From Alphaproteobacteria bacterium (lineage in GTDB: Bacteria > Pseudomonadota > Alphaproteobacteria > Micavibrionales > Micavibrionaceae): a DNA stretch of 39,674 nucleotides. A program made the translations under genes and the position numbers. Where the stretch lies: the NCBI GenBank assembly GCA_021775915.1, contig JAJFGW010000051.1, positions 1 to 39,674 on the forward strand, read 5' to 3'. Position 1 is the stretch's first letter. Every line of letters begins with the position of its first letter. Below are positions 21,255 through 29,800 of the stretch, one piece after another. The notes beneath the pieces are model-generated. The model saw only the letters and a program-made list of their open reading frames with translations. It was not told the origin of the DNA and made no database searches.

Positions 21255-21452
21255 ATGGTAAAAATGTCGCCTACAGATTATATCCGCCAGGTGCGGTCTG
21301 AAATGCAAAAAGTGACGTGGCCGTCACGCAAGGAAACGTCAACCAGCACAATTGCTGTTTTTATAATGGTGACTTTTGCATCGGTGTTTTTGTTTTTGGC
21401 TGACCAGTTTATGGCTTTTGCCGTCCGGCTTATTTTAGGGCTGGGCCTGTAA
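21255..21452 (+). CDS. secE: Protein translocase subunit SecE
   Basis: A 65-aa protein with the SecE pattern: amphipathic YIRQVRSEMQKVTWPSRKE (9-27), in which KVTWPSR is the family hallmark, followed by one membrane helix (about 33-60). It clamps SecY in the SecYEG channel. GGAGAGG lies 8 bases before the ATG. Linkage to nusG and the L11 operon is nearly universal. There is no tRNA-Trp gene just upstream, unlike in many other bacteria. Confidence 0.95.
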   Translation: MVKMSPTDYIRQVRSEMQKVTWPSRKETSTSTIAVFIMVTFASVFLFLADQFMAFAVRLILGLGL

Positions 21453-21479
21453 AAGGAACGACTAGAAAGGATTTATGGT

Positions 21480-22052
21480 ATGAGTACAAATATTCAAGAA
21501 AGTGGCGAGAATAGTAAAATGTCAAAAAAACGTTGGTATGTTCTGCATGTTTATTCCGGGTTTGAAAACAAGGTTTCCGAAGCCATCATGGAAAAGGCGC
21601 GGAAAAAAGGTTTGGCGGACTATATAGAGGAAATTATGGTGCCTACTGAAGAGGTCGTCGAGGTTAAGCGCGGTCAGCGCGTGAATACCGAGCGCAAGTT
21701 TTTCCCCGGTTATGTTTTGGCGAAACTGGACCTTAATGACGATGTTTGGCATTTGATTAAGGATACCCCCAAGGTTACGGGCTTTCTGGGTGCTGGTAAC
21801 CGGCCATCGCCGATCAGCAATAAAGAAGCTGAATCGCTGATGAAGCAGATTCAGGAAGGGGTCGATCGCCCGCGTCCGAGTGTGGTTTACGATATTGGTG
21901 AAGAGGTCAAAGTCATTGACGGGCCGTTTGCATCTTTCAATGGTACCGTTGAAGATCTTGATGAAGAAAAAGCGAAGTTGAAAGTTTCCGTTTCAATCTT
22001 TGGCCGGGCAACACCGGTTGAGCTTGAATATAGTCAAGTAGAGAAAACATAA
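21480..22052 (+). CDS. nusG: Transcription termination/antitermination factor NusG
   Basis: 190 aa from ATG 21480, chosen because GAAAGGA lies 8 bases upstream; an internal ATG at 21519 (MSKKRWYVLHVYSG) is the family's usual first residue and remains possible. The NGN domain carries RWYVLHVYSGFENKV and FFPGYVLAKLDL; the C-terminal KOW domain carries IGEEVKVIDGPFASFNGTV. NusG binds RNA polymerase and links it to Rho or ribosomes. It is followed by the structured rplK leader. Confidence 0.96.
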   Translation: MSTNIQESGENSKMSKKRWYVLHVYSGFENKVSEAIMEKARKKGLADYIEEIMVPTEEVVEVKRGQRVNTERKFFPGYVLAKLDLNDDVWHLIKDTPKVTGFLGAGNRPSPISNKEAESLMKQIQEGVDRPRPSVVYDIGEEVKVIDGPFASFNGTVEDLDEEKAKLKVSVSIFGRATPVELEYSQVEKT

Positions 22053-22074
22053 AAAGCTTGTGTTTTTACGTGAA

Positions 22075-22155
22075 TGGCGCTAGATTTCGCGCCACTTACA
22101 ATTATTGTGGGAGGTTTTCCGGGTAAAGACCAGCCGGAGCTGTACCACAAACCTC
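22075..22155 (+). promoter_or_regulatory. Structured leader before rplK with competing stems
   Basis: A hairpin TGGCGC (22075-22080)/GCGCCA (22089-22094) comes first. Then TTGTGG (22105-22110) pairs with CCACAA (22145-22150), enclosing the smaller stem TCCGG (22118-22122)/CCGGA (22134-22138). An alternative 7-bp stem, GAGGTTT (22111-22117) with AAACCTC (22149-22155), shares bases with the outer stem and cannot form fully at the same time. L11-L1 messages are known to be repressed by L1; this leader is a likely target. Confidence 0.5.
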
Positions 22156-22186
22156 TTTAGTAACGCTTTTAGTGAAGGAGGCCAAA

Positions 22187-22615
22187 ATGGCAAAAAAAGC
22201 AAAAGGGTTTATTAACCTGACGATTCTGGGTGGCTCCGCCAACCCATCCCCACCTGTCGGTCCAGCTTTGGGTCAGCACGGTGTTAATATTATGGACTTC
22301 TGTAATGGCTTTAACAAAAAGACAGAAGACAGCAAGGGCATTCCTATTCCGGTGGTGATTACGGTTTATGAAGACCGTTCTTTTACCTTTATTACTAAGA
22401 AGCCTCCGGCGAGCTATTTCATCAAAAAAGCTGTTAAGCTTAAATCCGGTGCTAATCATCCGGGACGTGAGACCGTGGGCCAAATTTCCATGACTCAGCT
22501 TAAGAAGATTGCTGAAGAAAAGATGGAAGATCTGAACGCCAATGACATTGATGCGGCGGCAAGGATTATTGCAGGCTCAGCCCGTTCTATGGGCATTGAA
22601 GTGGTGGAGGGCTAG
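22187..22615 (+). CDS. rplK: 50S ribosomal protein L11
   Basis: 142 aa from ATG 22187, with GGAGG 5-6 bases before it; an in-frame GTG at 22172 is rejected because it precedes the ribosome site. The sequence [36 protein letters not shown] and [17 protein letters not shown] are L11 hallmarks. L11 forms the GTPase-associated centre with 23S rRNA and is required for stringent control by RelA. rplA follows after 5 bases. Confidence 0.97.
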   Translation: MAKKAKGFINLTILGGSANPSPPVGPALGQHGVNIMDFCNGFNKKTEDSKGIPIPVVITVYEDRSFTFITKKPPASYFIKKAVKLKSGANHPGRETVGQISMTQLKKIAEEKMEDLNANDIDAAARIIAGSARSMGIEVVEG

Positions 22616-22620
22616 AAATC

Positions 22621-23343
22621 ATGACAAGAATAGCTAAAAAAATGAAGGCTGCTTACGAGAGCGTTGATCGTGAAAAGCTTTATGGGGTTGAAGATGCTGT
22701 CAAATTGCTCAAAACTTCAGCAAAGAAGCGTAAGTTTGACGAAACTGTAGAGCTTGCCGTTAATTTGGATATTGATCCTCGTCATGCCGATCAGGCTGTG
22801 CGTGGCATGTTTGAATTGCCGCATGGTACGGGTAGTAGCGTACGCGTTGCTGTTTTCGCTAAAGATGACAAGGCGAAAGAAGCCAAGGCTGCTGGTGCTG
22901 ATATTGTTGGTGCTGAAGATTTGGCCGATAAAATCAGAGCGGGCGAAATGGATTTTGACCGTTGTATAGCGACGCCGGATATGATGCCGCTGGTTGGCCA
23001 GCTTGGTAAGGTTTTGGGCCCGAAAGGCCTGATGCCCAACCCGAAGCTGGGCACGGTAACGCCAGATGTTAAAAAAGCTGTTGAGGCAGCCAAGGGCGGT
23101 TCTATTGAGTATCGCGCTGAAAAGGCTGGTGTTGTTCATGCGGGTGTTGGTAAAGCCAGCTTTGACGATAAAAAGCTGACAGAAAACATCACCGCGCTGG
23201 TGAAAGAAATCTTGCGGGTTAGACCATCGGGAGCTAAAGGCACTTATATGAAAAAAGTGACGTTAACCTCAACGATGGGGCCGGGGATCAAGCTTGATCT
23301 CACTGCTTTTTCTGCTACGCAGGATAAGAAGAAAGCCGCCTAA
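22621..23343 (+). CDS. rplA: 50S ribosomal protein L1
   Basis: A 240-aa two-domain protein of the mobile L1 stalk that also represses its own operon by binding the mRNA leader. It shows [21 protein letters not shown] near 38-58 (read in parts), [12 protein letters not shown], and [15 protein letters not shown] in the middle, plus the conserved [13 protein letters not shown]. It is followed by a very strong terminator, so the rplK-rplA transcript stops here rather than continuing to rplJ. Confidence 0.97.
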   Translation: MTRIAKKMKAAYESVDREKLYGVEDAVKLLKTSAKKRKFDETVELAVNLDIDPRHADQAVRGMFELPHGTGSSVRVAVFAKDDKAKEAKAAGADIVGAEDLADKIRAGEMDFDRCIATPDMMPLVGQLGKVLGPKGLMPNPKLGTVTPDVKKAVEAAKGGSIEYRAEKAGVVHAGVGKASFDDKKLTENITALVKEILRVRPSGAKGTYMKKVTLTSTMGPGIKLDLTAFSATQDKKKAA

Positions 23344-23370
23344 GCGTATTTAAAATTAAACCGGGTTTTG

Positions 23371-23410
23371 TAAGAGCTTCATTGTGTGTACAATGAAGCT
23401 CTTATTTTTT
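23371..23410 (+). terminator. Strong intrinsic terminator after rplA
   Basis: TAAGAGCTTCATTGT (23371-23385) pairs perfectly with ACAATGAAGCTCTTA (23390-23404) around a 4-base loop, followed by TTTTTT. It separates the L11-L1 operon from the DMT-type gene. Confidence 0.97.
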
Positions 23411-23435
23411 GATCACATAACAGGGTTGTTAAAAT

Positions 23436-24302
23436 ATGTATTGGGCAATTTTTGGAATATTTCATAGTATTTTTCGCGCTATTTTTGCAGAGGTAAACAA
23501 GGTTTACAAAGCGGACCCGTGGCAATTATCTTTCTGGCATGCCAGCGTGGCGGTTCTTATTTTGCTTCCTTTTGTACCGTTTATGGATTGGCCGGCAGAT
23601 GTAAATTTCTACTTAGCGGCGGTGATGGTGGCGCTGATTTTATCTGTGGGCGTTATTATACAGCTTAATTTGTCCTCAGATAAAAAGGGGCGGGTTTCCA
23701 GTATATCCATACCGCTGGAGGCTATTTGCGCGGCCGTGGTCTGGGTCTTGATTACACCTTATATGCTGAACTATTACCTCGATGATATGGTTATGACCGT
23801 AGGAGTCGTGTCTGCTTTTACGCTGGCTTCCGTGGCGCTTTTTTTCCTGCGCCCAACTGATTTTTCATGGCCGGCCTTTTTTGTCGTGGCTCCTGTGGGG
23901 GTTACTTATGCTGTGGCCGGGGTCGTTACAAAACTAGTGATTCCAGAGGCCCAGCTTATTCCGGCGGCATTGTCCTTTGTCTTGATGAACTATGTTGTTA
24001 TGACGATTGTGATGGGGGTGTTTGTTTTGCTGAAGGGTAAGGCTAATCCGGGTATGTATAAGGCTTCTATGATTAAGGCGGGGGCTTTGACGGGGTTGTT
24101 CTCAACGCTGGCTTACCTGACATTTGTCGTCAGTGTCGTTTATGCACCAAACCCTGGTTACACCAGCTTACTGGCGGTGCTCGTGCCGGTGTGGCTGATG
24201 TGGTACCATGAATTGAGACTGGTTGAAGACAAGGCAAAGCCGCTGGCCGGGCTTTTAATTGTTGCCAGTGTCATTCTGTTGATTACATCAACCTGGAGCT
24301 AG
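23436..24302 (+). CDS. DMT-superfamily (EamA-like) transporter
   Basis: A 288-aa membrane protein with about ten hydrophobic segments in two similar halves and the last helix at the extreme C-terminus, as expected for drug/metabolite transporters. Glycine/alanine-rich helices and GRVSSISIPLEAICAAVVW near 92-110 fit the EamA pattern. The substrate cannot be told. No strong ribosome site precedes the ATG. It lies between rplA and rplJ, which are normally adjacent, and converges on the DUF58 gene with a 2-base gap. Confidence 0.75.
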   Translation: MYWAIFGIFHSIFRAIFAEVNKVYKADPWQLSFWHASVAVLILLPFVPFMDWPADVNFYLAAVMVALILSVGVIIQLNLSSDKKGRVSSISIPLEAICAAVVWVLITPYMLNYYLDDMVMTVGVVSAFTLASVALFFLRPTDFSWPAFFVVAPVGVTYAVAGVVTKLVIPEAQLIPAALSFVLMNYVVMTIVMGVFVLLKGKANPGMYKASMIKAGALTGLFSTLAYLTFVVSVVYAPNPGYTSLLAVLVPVWLMWYHELRLVEDKAKPLAGLLIVASVILLITSTWS

Positions 24303-24304
24303 GG

Positions 24305-25258
24305 TTACTTTTTAAAAAGTGTGGGCGTTGGAAGTTTTTGTGGCTTGATGCCATAAAGCGGCATAAGCGCGTGGTGCAAAGGCTGGTCGGTTACAAAGGT
24401 CGCAAAGTCCCAGCCGGGAATATTTTTTATCATATTTTTTATGCTGTTTTGGTGCGCCTCAAATTCTTTTTTATAGTCATCACGTATGGATTCAACTTTC
24501 CCTTTTTCTACGAAGGCGCCTTCATTCTCCATGTCGGTAAATTTAATGCGCCCGCTAAAATCAAGCTCCAGCTCCTGCCGGTCAAGAATTTGGATGATGT
24601 GGCCTTTGGTGCCGGCATGGAAGAGTGTTTTTATTGATTGTAATAACTCTTCCGGCGGGGACAGGGCATCGGTAAATATAAAGATATGGCTGTTTTTTTC
24701 CAGTCTTTTTCCCCGGTGAGCGGGAACCTTTGGTAAATCTTCCCCTGAATCGTGATGTAAGGAGATTTCGTTGGTAAGGGCATCAATAGCTTTTCTGTCG
24801 TTGCGTAGTTTCATGCCGCTTCCCAAAAGGGTGAATTGTTCTCCGGCTTCAATGGCGAGATAGGCCGATGCCATCAGGAGCGTTTCTGCGACTTCTTTTT
24901 TTGTATAAAGGGCTTTATCGGATTTGTAATCCATGGAGCCGGAAAGGTCGCACCATAAATAATAGGTCTTTTTGACTTCCATTTCGCGTTCACGGATAAG
25001 GAGCGTGTCCCCGCCTTCGCGGTTCGGGGTGCGTGCCGATGCCTTGAAATCAATTTTTCGGGGGTCATCTGCGCCGGCATCGTAGAGTCTAAAGCTATGG
25101 AATTCCGTACCTGATCCCGCTTTGCTTCTTTTGCGCATGCCTTGAATTTGGCTGGCTAGTTTGCGCGCTTCCAGACAGAGCTCCGGCAGTTTGGCGGCAA
25201 TACGCTGGGCCTCGACGCTACGTTTAAAGCCACCCCGTGCGGATTTATCCTTGGACAT
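24305..25258 (-). CDS. DUF58 family protein (von Willebrand A-like)
   Basis: A 317-aa DUF58 protein. FHSFRLYDAGADDPRKIDFK (53-72) and the ART then LIREREMEVKK (87-97) match the conserved front part, and YYLWCDLSGSMD (99-110) supplies a DxSGS metal-binding (MIDAS-like) motif. AGGAGG is 5 bases before the ATG. In many genomes DUF58 proteins work with a MoxR AAA+ ATPase encoded beside them; no such ATPase lies here, so the partner must be elsewhere. It is transcribed opposite to the ribosomal genes around it. Confidence 0.88.
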   Translation of the reverse strand: MSKDKSARGGFKRSVEAQRIAAKLPELCLEARKLASQIQGMRKRSKAGSGTEFHSFRLYDAGADDPRKIDFKASARTPNREGGDTLLIREREMEVKKTYYLWCDLSGSMDYKSDKALYTKKEVAETLLMASAYLAIEAGEQFTLLGSGMKLRNDRKAIDALTNEISLHHDSGEDLPKVPAHRGKRLEKNSHIFIFTDALSPPEELLQSIKTLFHAGTKGHIIQILDRQELELDFSGRIKFTDMENEGAFVEKGKVESIRDDYKKEFEAHQNSIKNMIKNIPGWDFATFVTDQPLHHALMPLYGIKPQKLPTPTLFKK

Positions 25259-25360
25259 TGAAGCCTCCTGCGAATTTTTTACTATGATTATTGGAAAGTA
25301 GAGTTACACGGGGGCGGTGTGGCTGTCAATTTGTATTTTGTCGTATTTTGTGAAAAAAGC

Positions 25361-25389
25361 TTGACGGCGGCGGTTTAATTTTGTAATAC
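25361..25389 (+). promoter_or_regulatory. Promoter for rplJL-rpoBC
   Basis: TTGACG (25361-25366), 17-base spacer, TAATAC (25384-25389). The start point would be about 25396, immediately before the closing stem of the leader. Confidence 0.5.
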
Positions 25390-25395
25390 CTGCGC

Positions 25396-25569
25396 TCATT
25401 CTTATCCAAGACTGCAGGTCGCGATTGTGTAAAGCCTGTATAGATGGGCAAAAGAGTTTCGGCAACGTGACTGAAAACGTGACTGAGATATCTGTTTATT
25501 TTCTTGGATAGGGTGAACCGGATGATGGTTTCATCCTTTTTTGTTGGATTATTTTTAGGAGATTATGCG
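25396..25569 (+). promoter_or_regulatory. rplJ (L10) leader with closing stem and attenuator
   Basis: TATCCAAGA (25403-25411) pairs with TCTTGGATA (25502-25510), extended by further C-G and G-U pairs, closing a domain of about 90 bases. Inside, aacgtgactga occurs at 25464-25474 and 25476-25486. After the stem, GGATGA (25520-25525)/TCATCC (25531-25536) is followed by TTTTTT, a short attenuator-like terminator. L10-L12 complexes are known to bind such leaders and repress translation. AGGAG before ATG 25570 is the ribosome site. Confidence 0.55.
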
Positions 25570-26085
25570 ATGCCTATGAGCCGCGTACAAAAAGAGCAGG
25601 AAGTGCAGACCCTCAAAGAGCGTTTTGAGGAAAATGATGTTGTGGTTGTTGCTCACTATTCTGGCCTAAGTGTATTGGAAATGTCTGAGTTACGCTCAGC
25701 GTTGCGCGCGGAAGGCGCAACCTTCAAGGTAGCGAAGAACAGTTTGGTCAAGCGCGCCCTTACGGGCACCAAATTTGAAGAAATGGCCGGTATGTTTTCC
25801 GGTCCAACCGGGGTTGCTGTTTCTAACGATCCTGGTGTGGCCAAAATCGCTTATAAATTTGCCAAGAGCCACGATAAGCTCGTTCTTATTGGCGGGGCCA
25901 TGGGTGAGCAAATTATGAGCAAGGCGGAAGTGGAGCAGCTTGCGAAACTTCCAAGTCTTGATGAGCTGCGCGGTACGATTATTGGCTTGTTACAAGCCCC
26001 AGCGCAGAAAATTGTTGGTGTTGTTGCGGCACCGGCCGGTGGTTTGGCAAGAGTTATCGGCGCTTATGCCGCTAAGGGCGAGTAA
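25570..26085 (+). CDS. rplJ: 50S ribosomal protein L10
   Basis: 171 aa from ATG 25570, which has AGGAG 8 bases upstream. An upstream in-frame TTG at 25504 is rejected since it would translate the leader hairpin. LKERFEENDVVVVAHYSGLS and FKVAKNSLVKRAL are typical of L10, as is EVEQLAKLPSLDELRGTIIG. L10 anchors the L7/L12 stalk to 23S rRNA and regulates its own mRNA. rplL follows after 62 bases. Confidence 0.96.
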   Translation: MPMSRVQKEQEVQTLKERFEENDVVVVAHYSGLSVLEMSELRSALRAEGATFKVAKNSLVKRALTGTKFEEMAGMFSGPTGVAVSNDPGVAKIAYKFAKSHDKLVLIGGAMGEQIMSKAEVEQLAKLPSLDELRGTIIGLLQAPAQKIVGVVAAPAGGLARVIGAYAAKGE

Positions 26086-26147
26086 AACGTCTGTGAGTTT
26101 TAATTTGGGTTTAATGAGTTACTACTATTTAAAAAAGGAGAAGTACT

Positions 26148-26525
26148 ATGGCTGCTAATATTGAGAAAATCGCAGAAGATCTATCTGCTTTGACAGTGAT
26201 GGAAGCTGCAGATCTTGCAAAAGTTCTGGAAGAAAAATGGGGCGTTTCTGCCGCAGCACCTGTTGCTGTTGCTGCCGCACCTGGCGCTGGCGATGCGGGC
26301 GCTGCTGAAGAAAAAGACAGCTTTTCAGTTGTTCTGGCAAGTGCCGGTGGCAACAAGATTTCTGTTATTAAAGAAGTGCGTTCTATTACCGGTCTGGGCC
26401 TGAAAGAAGCCAAAGATTTGGTTGAAGCTGCACCGAAAGAAGTTAAGGCTGACGTGAAAAAAGAAGAAGCCGAAGAGATGAAGACCAAGCTGGAAGCTGC
26501 GGGCGCATCTGTCGAACTTAAGTAA
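26148..26525 (+). CDS. rplL: 50S ribosomal protein L7/L12
   Basis: A 125-aa stalk protein. The N-terminal dimer domain ([21 protein letters not shown]) is followed by an alanine-rich hinge (about 40-55) and the C-terminal factor-binding domain with [20 protein letters not shown] and the end [11 protein letters not shown]. It recruits EF-Tu, EF-G and other GTPases. AAGGAG is the ribosome site. Downstream a hairpin marks the rplL-rpoB junction. Confidence 0.97.
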   Translation: MAANIEKIAEDLSALTVMEAADLAKVLEEKWGVSAAAPVAVAAAPGAGDAGAAEEKDSFSVVLASAGGNKISVIKEVRSITGLGLKEAKDLVEAAPKEVKADVKKEEAEEMKTKLEAAGASVELK

Positions 26526-26546
26526 GTTTGATTTTTTCGCAGCTTT

Positions 26547-26581
26547 TATCCCGGAGACGTGCTTTGGCACCATCCGGGATA
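26547..26581 (+). promoter_or_regulatory. Long hairpin between rplL and rpoB
   Basis: TATCCCGGA (26547-26555) pairs with TCCGGGATA (26573-26581), and inside GTGC pairs with GCAC. There is no T-tract, so a processing site is more likely than a terminator. In E. coli an RNase III site lies at the same junction. Confidence 0.55.
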
Positions 26582-26609
26582 GGACGCTTGGCCGTGGCGT
26601 ATAAAAAGG

Positions 26610-26640
26610 TTGACATTGTCAAGCCTTTACGCCATATAAC
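26610..26640 (+). promoter_or_regulatory. Candidate rpoB promoter
   Basis: TTGACA (26610-26615) with CATATA at 26633-26638 (17-base spacer) or TATAAC at 26635-26640 (19). The -35 is also half of the dyad TTGACA-t-TGTCAA. It would give rpoBC a transcript with a leader of about 180 bases. Confidence 0.4.
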
Positions 26641-26823
26641 ACACGCAACTGCAGCCGGGACTGAGTGTGACAGCAGTTATTCCACATAACGGGTAACCGT
26701 AGTTTTTTTTGCCGCTTCGGCCCTGAGTAAGGGGTTTTGAGGCGGTGGTTTCGTGTTTGAACCTTGCGTGTGTTTGAACCTCGTATTTGACCTAATTTGG
26801 GCAAAGGTAGAAAGATAAAGATA

Positions 26824-29800
26824 ATGAGTGCAGCAAAAACAGGTAAATCCACTTCAAAAACAACAGATTTTAAGCCAGCCAATGATGTGAACAGTTTTAC
26901 TGGTCGTAAACGGGTTCGCCGGTCTTTTGGTAAAATTCGTGAAGTTGCGGAAATGCCAAATCTGATTGAGGTACAAAGGCAGTCTTATGAGCTTTTTCTT
27001 CAGGCTGATGTTCCGGCGGAAGAGCGCCCGATGCAAGGTCTTCATGAGGTTTTAACGTCTGTTTTTCCAATTAAGGATTTCTCCGACAAGGCAGAGATCG
27101 ACTATGTTAAGTATGAGCTTGAAGAGCCGAAATATGATGTAGAGGAATGTCGTCAGCGCGGCATGACTTATGCGGCACCGCTGCGGGTAACGCTGCGTCT
27201 GTCTGTTTTTGATGTTGATGAGGATACGGGTTTGCGCTCTATCCGTGACATCAAGGAGCAGGACGTCTACATGGTTGATATGCCCCTTATGACTGATGAG
27301 GGCACTTTTGTCGTTAATGGTACTCAGCGGGTTATTGTTTCGCAAATGCACCGTTCTCCTGGTGTGTTTTTCGATCATGACGGTGGTAAAACACATGCCT
27401 CCGGTAAGTATCTGTTTTCTGCGCGGGTTATTCCTTATCGTGGCTCCTGGCTGGATTTTGAATTTGATGCTAAAGATCATTTGAATGTACGGATTGACCG
27501 TCGCCGTAAATTGCCGGTAACGACGATGTTGCGGGCGCTTGATAGTGCTGAGACGGCTGCTTATCGTGCTAAATGCGAAGAAAACGATCAGGAAGTTGAT
27601 CCGCTTCTGGTTCAGGGGATGTCCAATGAAGAAATTCTGGACACGTTCTATGACCGGATTATTTACAACAGAGACAAAAAAGGCTGGAAAACGCCTTTTG
27701 ATGGTACGCGCTTACGCGGCGTCAAGCTGACTTATGATCTGATTAATGCCAAAACGGGCAAGGTTGTCGCTGAAGAGGGAACGAAAATCACGCCTCGTAA
27801 GGCAAAGCAATTTGCTGAAGCCGGTCTTGAAGATATTCTGGTACAGGATGATCAGTTGCTGGGACAGTATTTGGCTGTTGATGTTTTTGATGAGAAAACA
27901 GGTCAGGTTTTGTTTGATGCTGGTCATGAGATTACCGCCGAAGATATTGAAACGCTGAACGAGATGAGTGTTTCAGAAATTCCTATGCTGGCGATTGACC
28001 ACATGAATGTGGGAGCTTATGTCCGCAATACCATGGAAATTGATAAATGTGATACGCGCGAAGAAGCGTTGATTGATATTTACCGTGTTATGCGTCCGGG
28101 CGAGCCGCCAACAGTTGAATCTGCGGAAGCTTTGTTTGCTTCGCTGTTCTTTGATCCTGAGCGTTACGACCTTTCTCCTGTGGGCCGCGTGAAAATGAAT
28201 GCGCGTCTTGATCTTGAGTGTGATGACCAGTATCGCGTGCTGCGCAAGGAAGACATTCTGGCGATCTTGAAATATCTGCACGGTCTGAAAGACGGGCTGG
28301 GTGAAGTTGATGATATTGACAATCTTGGCAATCGTCGCGTTCGTTCTGTGGGCGAACTCATGGAAAATCAGGTGCGCGTTGGTTTGCTTCGTATGGAGCG
28401 TGCCATTCGTGAGCGTATGTCATCTGTTGAGATTGATACTTATATGCCGCACGATTTGATTAATGCGAAGCCTGCTGCGGCTGCTGTACGTGAGTTTTTC
28501 GGCTCGTCGCAGTTGTCACAGTTTATGGATCAGACGAACCCGTTGTCTGAAATCACGCATAAACGTCGTTTGTCGGCGCTTGGCCCTGGCGGTTTGACCC
28601 GTGAGCGTGCCGGTTTTGAAGTGCGTGATGTGCACACGACCCACTATGGCCGGATTTGTCCGATTGAAACGCCGGAGGGACCGAATATCGGTCTGATTAA
28701 CTCGCTGGCTACTTTTGCCCGTATTAATCAGTATGGCTTTATTGAGGGCCCTTACCGCCGTGTTGTAAAAGGCAAGGTTTCTGATGAAGTTGTCTATATG
28801 TCGGCGATGGAAGAGGCTAAATATACGATTGCGCAGGCTAATGCCATGATTGATAAGAGCGGCAAGTTCGAGGCTGATCTTGTATCTTGTCGTCAGTCCG
28901 GTGAGAACCTGATGGCTGCGCCGGATACGATTGAGTTTATGGATGTTTCGCCGAAGCAGATTGTTTCGGTTGCGGCTTCTCTTATTCCATTCCTGGAAAA
29001 CGATGATGCGAACAGGGCTTTGATGGGCTCTAACATGATGCGTCAGGCCGTGCCTCTTTTGAAGGCAGATGCTCCGCTTGTTGGTACCGGTATGGAGGCC
29101 ACTGTTGCCCGTGATTCCGGTGCTGCTGTTACGGCGCGCCGTTCTGGTACTGTGACTAAAGTTGACGCCACGCGGATTGTTATTCAGGCAACAGAGAAGC
29201 TTAAAACTGACGAGCCTGTGGTTGATATTTACAAATTGCACAAGTTCCAGCGTTCGAACCAGAATACTTGTATGTTGCAAAAACCTCTGGTGAAAGTTGG
29301 CGATACGATTAAGGGCGGTGATATTATTGCTGATGGCCCGTCTACGCAGTTCGGTGAGCTGGCGCTGGGTCGTAATGTGCTGGTCGCCTTTATGCCTTGG
29401 CAAGGTTACAATTTTGAGGACTCAATCTTGTTGTCTGAAAGAATTGTTCGCGAAGATGTCTATACCTCCGTCCATTTGGAAGAGTTTGACGTTATGGCGC
29501 GTGATACCAAGCTTGGTACCGAGGAAATCACTCGTGATATTCCTAATGTTGGTGAAGAAGCCCTAAAACATTTGGATGAAGCCGGTATTGTTCATATTGG
29601 TGCCGAAGTTGGCCCTGGTGACATTCTCGTCGGTAAGGTGACGCCGAAGGGTGAGTCTCCGATGACCCCTGAGGAAAAACTGCTGCGCGCTATCTTTGGT
29701 GAAAAAGCGGCTGATGTAAAAGATACGTCATTACGCTTATCTCCCGGTGCTGTTGGTACGGTTGTTGAGGTTCGTGTCTTTAACCGTCGCGGTGTTGATA

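Larger units (their letters stand above)
25259..25569. other. Divergent DUF58-rplJ intergenic region
   Basis: 311 bases without a gene. It must contain a minus-strand promoter for the DUF58 gene (none chosen with confidence) and holds the rplJ promoter at 25361-25389 and the structured rplJ leader described separately. Confidence 0.6.
26526..26823 (+). other. rplL-rpoB intergenic region
   Basis: 298 bases without a gene. Contents: the long hairpin at 26547-26581, a promoter at 26610-26640, GTTAT-tccac-ATAAC near 26676 followed by a weak ACGG-gtaa-CCGT hairpin and T8 (an attenuator candidate ending near 26710), and three imperfect direct copies of gtgtttgaacct at about 26752, 26769 and 26782. 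Together these suggest that rpoB expression is set separately from rplJL. Confidence 0.5.

Noticed and set aside
26797-26823. Upstream TTG start for rpoB
   Set aside because: There is no ribosome site, and the added residues are a lysine/glycine run with no family support.
28516-29403. 295-codon minus-strand frame inside rpoB
   Set aside because: Antisense to a conserved part of rpoB, rich in Arg/Asn/His, with no ribosome site.
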